Below, piece by piece: positions 34,757-45,266 of a DNA stretch of 64,000 nt. The notes beneath the pieces were generated by a model. It was given only the letters and a program-made list of their open reading frames with translations, ran no database searches and was not told the DNA's origin. Numbering within the stretch: the stretch's first letter is position 1; each line of letters starts with the position of its first letter. Both the position numbers and the translations under genes were made by a program. This DNA is from Agelas oroides (lineage: Eukaryota; Porifera; Demospongiae; Agelasida; Agelasidae), in the NCBI GenBank assembly GCA_949130485.1, contig OX422197.1:442001-506000 (forward strand), given 5' to 3'.

Positions 34757-35912
34757 GTGGGTCAATTCACTCATGGGAGGTAGAATATTGTTTATCTTTA
34801 AAAAAAGGTACTGGGGACATTGCAAGAACTTCTTGAGCCTTTTCTATGACTGGACCAACCTTTGAATCTTGATTTGAAAAGTGGGGCCTCTCTTGGTAAA
34901 ACTAAGAGTTTGTCTGTTGAGACATGAAAATTAATTACTTGTGTTAATAGATGAGCTTCAATTGTGTCCCAAACTGCCTCCTTGGGGGGACAGTAGGCTC
35001 GGTGGAAAGGGTTTAACAGTTTACACTATTGTGATGCCCATTTAATGCCCCCCGATACAAACCCAGTAGCCTTTCCCACAATTTTCCAAAATTCATTACA
35101 AATTTGACAAAATGTAGCAGGTGCGTGCATGACAGTGAATCTGCAAGCAACTGCACCCAGTAACTACGTATACTGTACAGCACTATCTAGATGCTATAGC
35201 ATCTTATTATCTTATCGGTTTTGTTTCCTGGTGTTCTTTTGTGTGTCTTGTAACATGGTAGGTACACAGAACTACAAGCAACCACCTACAAACTCAACAG
35301 TTGATTGTGCCTATACAGGTTACAGTGGCACATGTGTTGGGTGGCTAAGTGCATAATGAGCTCTGTGGTTACATACGTGGGCACAATATAGAGTAGGAGA
35401 GTATCCTTATACTCTGTATCTGTAAGGTCTAGTGGATTTTAAATTCAGTATTCTACAAGTGACGTTGACAGTTAGAGTTTGTAAGTGGCTGAATTCCAGG
35501 GAGTGACATTCATATTAGCCAATATCACTCATAGCAACAATTTGAACAGACAGCTGTACAGATATGCTATTTTCAAGACTCACCACATTGTGTGGTTGAG
35601 GTTTGTTGGCATGCCATGCACAGCTGGTCACTTAGTCTGGTTGTAAAGCCCCCAACGTGGTAGTTGGGACATGATTGAAGCTCATCAATTGAAATGACTT
35701 GGATCATCAATTAATTTTCATATCTCAACAAACTCTCTTAGCTCTTACTGAGAGAGGCCTCACTTTTCAAATCAAGATTCGAAGCTTCGTCCAGTCATAG
35801 AAAAGGCTCAATAAGTTCTTGCAATATCATGATCAATTAGGAATGACCACAATACTTTTGTTTAGCAAAGATCAACAATACTCTACCTCCTATGAGCAAA
35901 TTGACCCACCAT
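34757..35912. mobile_element. Foldback element with ~190-bp inverted arms
   Basis: The left arm (GGGTCAATTCACTCAT, GGAGGTAGAATATTG, TTGCAAGAACTTCTTGAGCC, TTTTCTATGACTGGAC) recurs inverted at 35700-35912. The enclosed 750 bp has no recognisable gene. A diverged copy of the interior and right arm lies near 54340-55095. Confidence 0.75.
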
Positions 35913-35938
35913 ATTTGTGTAACATATTTCCAGCTCAT

Positions 35939-36421
35939 TGGGGCGAGCCTGAGCGAGCCCCACATTAACCTGTTGAATGCAAGCAGTGTCTGTATGTGTA
36001 TATGTATGTATTTGTAGTCGCGTAGTACAAAAGTTGTGTTGTGAAAAAGTTTAAAAATGCATGTGTATTTCTCGGCAGTCTCACACCCATGTTTTCAACG
36101 TGAATCTGGAAAAGGAAACATAGAAACAAATGTAACAAAGCGCGCCATGCTGCTGAAACAGCAGAGCAAAGAGAACACAGACAAAGTAAGCACAGGACAA
36201 AAAAATAGAGCAAGGGCGTGCTGCTTGTGCAGCTGCTGAGGTAGTCTCGCATAGCTGTTGAACAGGGTGGGCCACACGAAACTACTGATGAGGAAACAGA
36301 ACAGAAAGACTCCGACAGATGTGCTCCGCCTACCCCAGCTATGTTAAGTGCAAAAGCAATAAGCAACCAGATTGTTAATCTTCTCCCCTTCCTGCCACTC
36401 CTTGCTCAGGCTCACCCCACA
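35939..36421. mobile_element. GGGGCGAGCCTGAGC MITE, copy 2
   Basis: Starts TTGGGGCGAGCCTGAGCGAG and ends CTTGCTCAGGCTCACCCCAC. The termini match the element at 17731-18408, but the interior differs, so the family is heterogeneous. Three overlapping minus-strand frames of 60-133 codons and a 60-codon plus-strand frame in the interior show no domain. Confidence 0.75.
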
Positions 36422-36819
36422 ATGCAACACATTCTACTAGTTAGAATACCTACCAATGGTCATCCTAAGTTTGCCATATTAGGTTATGAAATGGGCAAAA
36501 GTGTGTGTTTACTAGTAAATGCTCTGCTGCTCTGGGCAGCCCAACTAAGAATGTTGGCCTTTACTAAGTTGCTATGGAGTAGGGTATCTGTACCAGAAAT
36601 GCGTTTCAGGAGTCCTACATAGAGGATTTTGCCGAATCTTTGCACAGCACTACTTGTGTTCCTTATGTGGCTTGCTGCTGAGGCGTTGGTTATGTAATAT
36701 GAGTCACACTTTATCTAATTATGTGCCTATGTACGAAGTAGCACCTTGTTCACAGCCACTTAATTATCAACCAAACAGCATCAACTAACTCTTGCCTCAT
36801 GTTGTGAGTGAAAAAGGCC

Positions 36820-36892
36820 GGCAGTCACCGGGAATCGAACCCAGGATACCTGGCTTGTGCAGCCAGTGCTCTGCCGCTGAGCTATGACAACC
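36820..36892 (-). tRNA. tRNA-like sequence / SINE head (Pol III A and B boxes)
   Basis: The minus strand gives a 73-nt cloverleaf: acceptor GGTTGTC/GACTGCC (one T-T mismatch), D arm with TAGCTCAGCGGCAGAGC, anticodon stem CTGGC/GCCAG, T arm with a perfect GGTTCGATTCC B box, then TTTTT 12 nt downstream. The seven-nucleotide anticodon loop TGCACAA places G, not U, at position 33, so decoding identity is unreliable (CAC by position). This fits a tRNA-derived SINE or pseudogene better than a functional tRNA. Confidence 0.5.
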
Positions 36893-37009
36893 GGACAACC
36901 ACCAGCCCGATAATAAACACTGTTTTGACCCTAGACTGCATATGTAAGGGCAAACAGTCATGACTCCAGCGCTGAGATGGTAAAGATATGAGATTATAAC
37001 CAAAGGCTA

Positions 37010-40000
37010 CTCTGGGTTTGGACACAGGAATAAACATAGCCCAGTTAGTGTATTACTGGTTGTCTGTGTTGGTGCTTTGTGATACTCAATTTTGGGATGT
37101 CTCTGCTGTGAAATTTCCTGCTCTAGTAGCAATTATAAGGATTTTTTGGTAGCTGTTTCATGTTGCAATCCTCCATGTGTCTATATAGACTATATTTAAG
37201 GGATATGTCTAATCCTGAAATTTCTCCCTTTTTTTTTAACAGCCGTTGCTCACTTTTTTAGTTACTTGGTGTTACAAAGCACAATTTTTTTTGCTGTCAC
37301 GTGAGGTGTCACGTGACCAGCACATGATCAACAACAATGAGGAGTAGCACAAATATAGTACACAAAAATATACTTATACATATATAGCCTTATTCCGGTT
37401 GCTTAGAAAAATGGGAATGTTTTTCTTTTTTTCCAAATGCCCAGGAGCCAGGCTATTTACATCGTTAAATTTTATTTCCGTGAAGAACAGTCAGCTGCAC
37501 TGTAATGGTTGACCTCACCTCATAGACTTAGGAATCCTTGGAATATGGTGTGGTGTTCTGGCTCACAGTTCACAAGGTCATGCTATCTCCACCATCAAAC
37601 CATAGTGTGTAAATGGAATTTATGTTTCTGCATGTGTATGACAAAAACAAAAATTAATCCTGTTAGCATGTTGAGGGTTGGAAAATTTTTTGATAGGCAG
37701 AAATATGAGTTCCAAACTTATACTACACAATGCCAAAATTCATATGTCTGGCTCCACCTACTGGTGGTAGCAACACCCTTGGTAAAGCTTCTCACAGCTA
37801 CTGATCTTCCACAATTGATTTAAAACTTGCTAGTAGGATATATTATATCTAGTTAAGTACATAGGCAGTGGTACTGAGGCACACTCACTGATGATGCTTG
37901 TATCAGGTATAGCTACAGCATTATAACAACAGGTGGAAATGTTAAAACGTTCCAGAAATGCATACGCTACCTCATTGCCTACCTGTCACATATTCATAGT
38001 AGCATCACCATCACAAGCTTAAATGGTTTCTTTATCAAGACCTCTAGTCCCTAAAGGTGTCTCTACTGTAGTAGTGGTTAAAGGCTATTGTCCTGTAGTG
38101 TGTTAACCACAACTCTATACTGACCGCATGGCGTGTGTACACAGTACCAAGGGTTTGTTACCATGTCAACTGGGCAAATTGTTGACTACCACACCATATA
38201 TGGTATGAAACATTGCCCATTTTTTCAGGCCTTTACAAGTTAAATGTGCAACAGTAAAGACATATCGAGCCACCGAGCGATGTGCCCTTGGCAACAGTTA
38301 TGACTGCACTCCTGACATTGTCAGGTCTCTTACTGGATAAAACAATCACAAACCATGATATAAACAAGAGATATCTCAATAAGAAAGGTAAAGCTCCATT
38401 ACCCATTAGCTATCAAATGTGAATGCCCTTTGTTTTCAAAATGGCCTACCAACTATATAAACAGGTTTCAAGGGACTTTGCGTGTTCAGTATCAACTGGC
38501 AATCTACACAATTATGTCTTGGAGGTATGTAAACCATAACTGCACACTGAACTGCATGACGTGTACATATGGTTGTTCTGGTAACCATGTCCACATGTGA
38601 CGGGACATTGCTGGTGTTGATTAGGCTGTTTTTCAACAGATAAATGCCATTATTCTTCTCACACGTGAATAACAAGTTATGTGCAAATCCAGGACAGACC
38701 GATATGAGTGCCAAGGCACAAGCGATGTAATATCTCAAGCTACCAAGACATTTCCCTGTGTCTTTGGTGTTTGAGACCACAGCCACTAACTCTGTTATCC
38801 AGGATGGGACACACCTCACACCGTATACTAATCACAGACCTTCCCAACATCTTGAGCCTGTGACCTCCAAATGGGTTGACATGTCACACACTAAGTACAT
38901 CTAGCTGGTCTGTGTGTGAAGCCATTTGGTCACTTGGGTGTACCCCACAATGCTGAAGGATCACTGTTACCGTTATTGTATACTTCCTGCCTTTGTCGTT
39001 TGGAAATACCATCTTCCTTTCATTGATAAGGTAGCGTACCATCACATGATGTTACAGCAACACATCAATTTGGCATGCTGGCTAGTCGAGTATCATATAT
39101 TAATAGTAAGAGTCTAAAGAACTACAATTGCTATGATGATGTAACTTTATTTTTGTTTGTTTGGTTTTGGTTTCTTCGGGAGAATTAGGTGTGTAACTAA
39201 GGAAACTCTCATGCATACACCGTAACACATCTCTTTCATTTAGCTTCCTTAATATATGGTGCATACTTGGTATCAATGTGGAACGTTTGGGATAGTTTTC
39301 AGCATGGCATACACGTAGAAATGATCAAAGGAGTCATTACAGTGCTTGGAATTGGCTAGAACGCTTCATAAAATCAGGCACCATGACTGGCTGATCTGCA
39401 GATCTGTTGGCAATATTGTGTGCAGTCACTGGCATGTGTGAGGGGAGTTTAAAACTCAACAGCCACGTTGCTACTCTAGTGTGCTGACAAAAGTGAGAAT
39501 GCATTTACTGTCTAAACTATAAGTGCAATACACATGCAGTAGTTGTGTTTCCCACGGTGTCAAAAAAAAAAAGAAGCATTCCGAGCAAGAAACAGCACTG
39601 TACAAAAGGCACTAAGTGGTAAGGCTAAATGGCAATGGATGGTAGATTATATTCAGTGAGCAGTTATGATTTCTATGTGAGATAGTGGTCCCCATCTGTC
39701 ATTCACTCCACCACAGCTGGTATGGTGTGGGTATTGGCCAAAATGCATCCTTGGCATTGGATGACCGAGTATTTAATTATCTAGCACACCTCACTTTCTT
39801 AGTTCACTGATCTAACAGTAAATGCACCGTATTTGCATAACATAGATTAGTGTTGAGTATATACATAGGTACAACAATTCAGTCATTAAATCTACTGTGA
39901 CTTTTCATCAAATAATGGCCTAAACTAAACTCTTCACCAAAACAGGGTACCCATGTTGTTTTGGGATTTCTTTACACAAGGATATACTGGTAGGCTGTGA

Positions 40001-40285
40001 TATCCTTTATCTCAAGCCTATCAAAAGCCAACTGCGGTAACCAAATCCTATAAAAACAGTCTAGACTATAGAGAATGACCCAATGATTTGATTAACATAC
40101 CTATTGCACACGGTATTTGAATAGGTGCTATTATTGTCAACAGCATATCACCACTGTAACCAAGATCCATATGAAAAGAAAGTAAAATGTTTAACATAAG
40201 AAACCATACATATAACTAAGTAACCATATATAGTACCGAGTTGTTTTAAAGACAGAATACCAGCAAATCGCTAATAGTATAAGTA
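37010..40285. other. Intergenic repeat-derived DNA
   Basis: No gene is recognised. A 127-codon minus-strand frame (38436-38819) contains AT-rich repeat-like sequence also hinted at near 38090-38240 and 33060-33115 (words such as GTGTGT(A/T)CA(C/T), GTACCAAGGGT). I regard it as repeat-derived. A poly-A run lies at 39561-39572. Confidence 0.4.
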
Positions 40286-40560
40286 TTCATTGTACAAAGC
40301 TATACCAGAAAATATGCTCAATTTGTTGCTGTCTGTATTGTTACGAGTGCATAGCACAACTAACAATGCCGATGTCAACGAGCAAGTGGTGTTTTCTGGA
40401 TAGCTTGGTACTATAACAGTAACTCATTTTATCATGTGATGCATGTGACTTGTAACACAGATTTTTTTGTGACTTGGGAGTAAAACATTCAGCCAATTAT
40501 AAACTTCACGCAGCTGCAAGGCTTCTCCATTGACTCCTGTACATTCAGTGAGTTAGATCT
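40286..40560. mobile_element. Repeat family R3, copy 3 (diverged)
   Basis: ACAAAGCTATACCAGAAAAT...TTTGTTGCTGTCTGTATTGTTACGAGTGC follows the same order as 33338-33400, then ATAGCTTGGTACTAT, a CTTGTA(A/G)-type repeat, and GCAGCTGCAAGGCTTC as in copy 2. Confidence 0.7.
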
Positions 40561-40599
40561 ATAATTGTGAAGATGCCAGGACTATGTGTTGGGGGTATG

Positions 40600-41385
40600 T
40601 AACTACCTGGTGGGTGTATATACGTGGTTACTGCAACCCAAAGTGTGATGTGCATCAACTTCCAAGTATGGACAGGCATATGTTAGAATGTGAATAGCTA
40701 CTGCAAGTATAGTTGCTATGGTAGCAGTTGACATACCAGTTCCCTTCCCTGTGAAAGTTGGTCTTTTTCTTGGAAAAATTTTTAATTAGTTGTAGCTAAA
40801 CGAATTAATCAACTCAACACCTGTTTATGGCTGAAGTAAGCAGTCTTGGAATAATGGAATGTTTATTGGTCTGTCCACCCACAGCTTGCTGTTAGTCTGA
40901 GGTAGAGGAGACACCATGGAAAGATCCAAACCTTTAGGGTGGACTTGAACCTCCCTCCCTCAGCTTCCCACAGCCCAATCCTCTGGGTAAGCTACTTTGA
41001 TACAGGTGTCCAGGGGTTGGTGTTACCTAGGAGTTCCCTTCCTGTGGTGTTAGATACTACAGCAACACCCGATACAGGTGTCCAGGGGTTGGGGTACCTG
41101 AGGGCTCCCTCCTCGTGGTTGCTAGCTGTCTGTTAGATACTACAGCAACACCCAAATATGGTCATGCATGATTTAGTTTCCAGATTCAGGCAATCAGTAC
41201 CTTTACCTCGAGTATTTGCATATGTCCACAAGGTTGTATTTGATCAGCATGCTTTGAAACGGAAGGCACAGCATGTGATAACATGGTTTTTCAAACACAG
41301 TGGAAGCATTCATAAGGGGACTAGAGCATTATTAGAAGTATATGGTTAAAAAAAACACCAATGGCTAGATAAGGTCCTGACCACA
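40600..41385. repeat. Dispersed repeat block D, copy 1
   Basis: The order of matches to 55745-56540 is conserved: GTGCATCAACTTCCAA; CACCTGTTTATGG/CAGGTGTTCAGTTG; two GATACAGGTGTCCAGGGGTTG units corresponding to AATTTGATACAGCTCCACTTGGGG-like units; ATGGTCATG...TTTCCAGATT(C/A)AGG; TATTTGCA(T/C)AT followed by CACAAG. Direct orientation, strongly diverged. Confidence 0.6.
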
Positions 41386-43940
41386 ATCATTCTTTTGACA
41401 ACCTCTATGACCTGATGGCTAAAACACAATGCAGAAATGACCCTGGTATACCTGCTATAGGGAGCATGTAGTTTGCTGGAACAAGGAGCGACGGCTCCCC
41501 TGAAATGTTGCTCTGCTGGATCAGAAGACCACTATTGTTCGGTCTGATATATGATCATACAGGTGGTCTGTCTCATGAATACTTTGCATTGTGTCTCTCT
41601 CAAGGTCAGATTGCTATTGTAAAGATCTTTTATCACGTTTATTTTGCTCCAAGATATTGTGACTCCACTATAACAAGAATGGGTCATACAGCCAGGGCTT
41701 GTTAAGATATGAATTTGTTTTGAATACCTCTTGCTTGTTTAAGTTTATTCCGGATTAAATGGTTTAAACCACACCCTCTCACTGTTTGGTCTGGAGTATA
41801 CAGAGGTATGCTGACCTTGTTAAGGGTTTTTCCCATCTAGCATCACCTATTGGCAACAAGACTTTTCTTCCAGGGGTAAAAATGCACCATGGCACTAACC
41901 AATGTGCACTCAGAATGGATGTCAATTGTCCTACATACTATATGTTACAGAATCCCTTTTCTGCCATCTTGGCAAACATGGACAGCTTGTCATTGACTAT
42001 GTGTCCGGCAACAACTATTGGAGCACCCAGGCATGGGTTACAGTTACATAGCTACTGTACTCCATGATCTCATCAACCATTTGCATCATTGATGAAGTTA
42101 AATTCATTTCCTAATACGAGTTGGGAATGGTCAGCTGCGGATTTAGGAATGCTTTGAATCTGGTCGTGGGTCACTTATGGTTGACCTCAAATACTAACCC
42201 TGGTATGATTATGTGTGTATGTCCTCTAGTATGCTCAAGTTTTTGTGTGCTGGTAACACGGTTGTACCATCCTCAGCAGATTGATCACATACAGAGGGTG
42301 GTGTGTAAAGATGTGCATTACAGTTGTGTTAGTTCTCATAGCCTGGAAAAAATTTGTGCTTGTGGTTTGGGTACATGTACAAAGCTACTGTTGTCAGTGA
42401 GTAGTATGTTGTACATGTGGGTGTTTAGTGTGTGTGGTCATGAACGGGTACTTGGGTGTGAGACAAATTCATTTTTTATTGAATTCATTTCTTGGTATGG
42501 GAAGTACAAACAGGAAACTTTGGTAAACAAAAAAAATGATTTGTTTATAAGCAATGTATGAATTACAAAACGATTCACGTGCCTGACCTCACTCAAGAAA
42601 CTCTCTGGCTTGTTCACTACCAATGACAACCACTAAATGAGCAGGGTCCTACTCAATCCAGTACTTAATAGGCAGAGAAGGGATGGAGGAAGGGAGGTAT
42701 GGGTGGAGGGAAGGAAGGGATGAGGAAAGAGAGGTGAAAGGAAGAAATGATACAGTGGTAGGAGGGAAGGGCATGCAGTAGTTTCGATTTTGAAGCCATC
42801 TTGAGCTAACAATGAGCTGGCTGTTTGTTTAGTATCTATGCACCCATATATGGTACGTTTTGTAATGTCTCCCAAGACAGCCAGCAGCTGCTACACAAGC
42901 AAGTACAAATGAGGAATGCATATTTTCTGAGGTACCTCTCTTGCTCCACAGCTAGGAAGTACTGCTAAGTTAGTGGGTGGGCTGTAATTGAAATGGAGAC
43001 TCCTTTTATTGTTCTGTTGCCATGGTAGCCTACCCCAGCTACCTGACATATTAGTGGGGTGGCTGCCATGTTGTAGTCTTTGCAATAATATTCAGGGCTG
43101 ATGAGATAAAGTGGCAGAAAGTGTCATAGTCATACATAAATCAGATTGCTGTAAACTAAGCAAGTATCATTAGTGTTAAGTTTTCTGGTATGATATCTAT
43201 TGCATAGAGTGCTGGAGGAGGGGGAGTAACTAGGCAGGAAAATGTAAAAATCAACAGTCAGTGTTTGTTGGCAAGTAAGGCTGCCACACCAGAGTCAAAT
43301 AGGAACTAGTGTGATGCCATTCATGTGTGCAGGAATGAATGATTTATGAACTATGTGGAAACGACCAAGCCCTCCCTTCGCTTACTTACTCCAGGCTGAT
43401 TGCATCATATCCAGTGAGTAGATCCATGCAGAATGGGGGATGGTACCTGTGTATGGCACCAGGGCCAATCATGACTATTATTGATGTTGTGTCTGTCAGT
43501 ATACATGTAAGGATCAAGTTTCACATTTATACCAGAAAACCACTGTATTGGCTGCTAATGGTGTGGGATAGCTAATGCATGCAGCTGAAATCTGCTCACC
43601 TTCACCTTTAAAGATGGGGATCAGGGGAGGAATCTGATGACAAATGTTTGGTTGTCCCTGCTTCCCTTGCAGGGCTCATTTTAGAAGGAGAAACGGATGG
43701 CCTATTGTTCTGTATCTAAGGTTTAAAGTATTACGATTGCTGTGCTAAGACTGTCCTGTTGAGTAAGCAAATTAGAAGTTTCTATACTACCACAACACTA
43801 AACCCACAGCTAAAATTTGTTGTAAACAATTCTTTGACCTTTAACTTTAAGTGAAGTATGTTGCATTTGGCTTGGAGAGGTGCCACTCTGTGAATGTGTA
43901 TATACTAAGAATTTGTGTTGAGTTACGATAGAAAATTAGT
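41386..43940. other. Intergenic repeat-derived DNA
   Basis: No gene is recognised. A 146-codon plus-strand frame at 42121-42561 is Cys/Val/Leu-rich with no domain. Part of 41540-41660 resembles 50150-50260 (ATGAATACTTT(G/A), TGTCTCTCTC, GATCTTT(T/A)). 42655-42770 is a purine-rich GGGA/GAGG stretch. 43400-43540 resembles 34150-34270 (AGTG(A/G)(G/T)TAGATCCA/GTGGATCCA, ACCTGTGTA, CACCA(G/C)(G/A)GCCAATCATGA). Confidence 0.4.
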
Positions 43941-44032
43941 CTCGTTCCCAGGCCTCCCCCATTTTTTGATTTCAGTTTGCGTTTAGTATAATACACGGAG
44001 GTGGAAGAACGGGAAGCCCTGGGACAAGGCTA
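43941..44032. mobile_element. TAGCCTCG-family hairpin, ~92 bp
   Basis: GTCTCGTTCCCAGGCCTCCC is matched by an inverted CCCTGGGACAAGGCTAG end. The middle (TTCAGTTTGCGTTTAGTATA, ATACACGG) is shared with the arms of the element at 50822-51264, so this is an internally deleted copy. Confidence 0.75.
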
Positions 44033-44171
44033 GTAAGAAATCTGTAGATCTTTTATGTACACTTGGCTTCTATTATTGTAGTCATGGGGCATCTGGAGCA
44101 AACTTGGCACAGATGTGGAAACCTAATTAAGCTATCAAGTTACACACTTGTAAAACATTTACTGTTGAATC

Positions 44172-44262
44172 ATTACGAACCAAGCTAGCCTCATTCCCGG
44201 GCTCACATGAGAGCCAGGGAATGAGGCTAGAACCTTACTGTCTCATGAAAAGGCTTGGTTCG
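44172..44262. mobile_element. Nested hairpins (ACGAACCAAGC / TAGCCTCA)
   Basis: An outer pair ACGAACCAAGC / GCTTGGTTCGT encloses an inner pair CTAGCCTCATTCCC / GGGAATGAGGCTAG. A related hairpin without the inner unit is at 54112-54149 (CATCACGAACCAAGT / ACTTGTTTCGTGATG), so the inner unit may be an insertion into the loop. Confidence 0.65.
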
Positions 44263-45266
44263 TGATGGATGTCAGCATAGTCAATAGATTAACAAGTCCT
44301 GGAAATTGGCTGGAATTGTTGTTGTAGACTTAGCTACCAGAAAAGAACAAGTTCAGTTGTGTTTCCCACATGTCATTATAAACTGGCATATGGAAGATAT
44401 ATAAACCTGTAGGTAGGCATCATAGTGTTCCTTAATATGTACTGATTAACTGGCTGCACATCTGTTTACACCAAACATTGAAAGTAGGTGTCCACACTCT
44501 TCCTTTACTCAGTGTGCTGTTGCTATGGTAACTGATACCCCTGACAACCACCAGGATGGACTTTATTTTACTGGCACAACCCACAAGAATGATAACTTCT
44601 TTCTTGGTGTGACAATTCCCATGCTGACATCAATTTAATATTCTAGCCAGGTCAGCATACTGACTTTATTCTGCCCTTTGTAGTAGCAGGTATGAAAGAA
44701 AACATGTTTGTGTTCCATTTCTCAATAAAGTTCTCTTTACTGGAACATCCACTGTTTGAGTTCATTTTGGGACCACTATTTTTATCAGCAAGCATCACAT
44801 GCATGTATGTTGTCAATGGCACTATGTACAAGTTTCCTTCTCTGCTTTGCTTGAGAAAATAGTGTAGTACCAAGTCTCTGGGTTGGCTAATTTGATACAG
44901 ATTTCCAGGTTTTATTCTGCACAGTTATCTGTGTACATGCTGGCTTTGCTTGAGAAGTTGAATATTGTTATACAAAATAATTTTGTAATTGATTATTAGA
45001 ATAATTTCTTAATTGAATATTTATAATTTAGAATTGGTTTCAGAAGTGATTCAAAAACATGAACAAGAAAAATAATCATAAGTGTTGTAAAGCTTTGATA
45101 TAGTAAATATATGACATGAACACCTGATTAATAACACTGTGCATAAAATTGGAATTGGACTTCTGAACAATTACAGCAGCATAAGACCGATTCATGGTAT
45201 AGCACAATCATGCTAATGTGATTAATTAATGGGGTAATTACTAATACTCTTGTGTGCAGTATCTGT

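Noticed and set aside
36820..36892. A functional tRNA-Val
   Set aside because: The anticodon by position is CAC, but position 33 is G and the acceptor has a mismatch, so a SINE or pseudogene is more likely.
38436..38819. 127-codon minus-strand frame as a gene
   Set aside because: No recognisable domain, and neighbouring DNA has related repeats.
42121..42561. 146-codon frame as a gene
   Set aside because: No domain, no splice or start context, and it sits in repeat-derived DNA.
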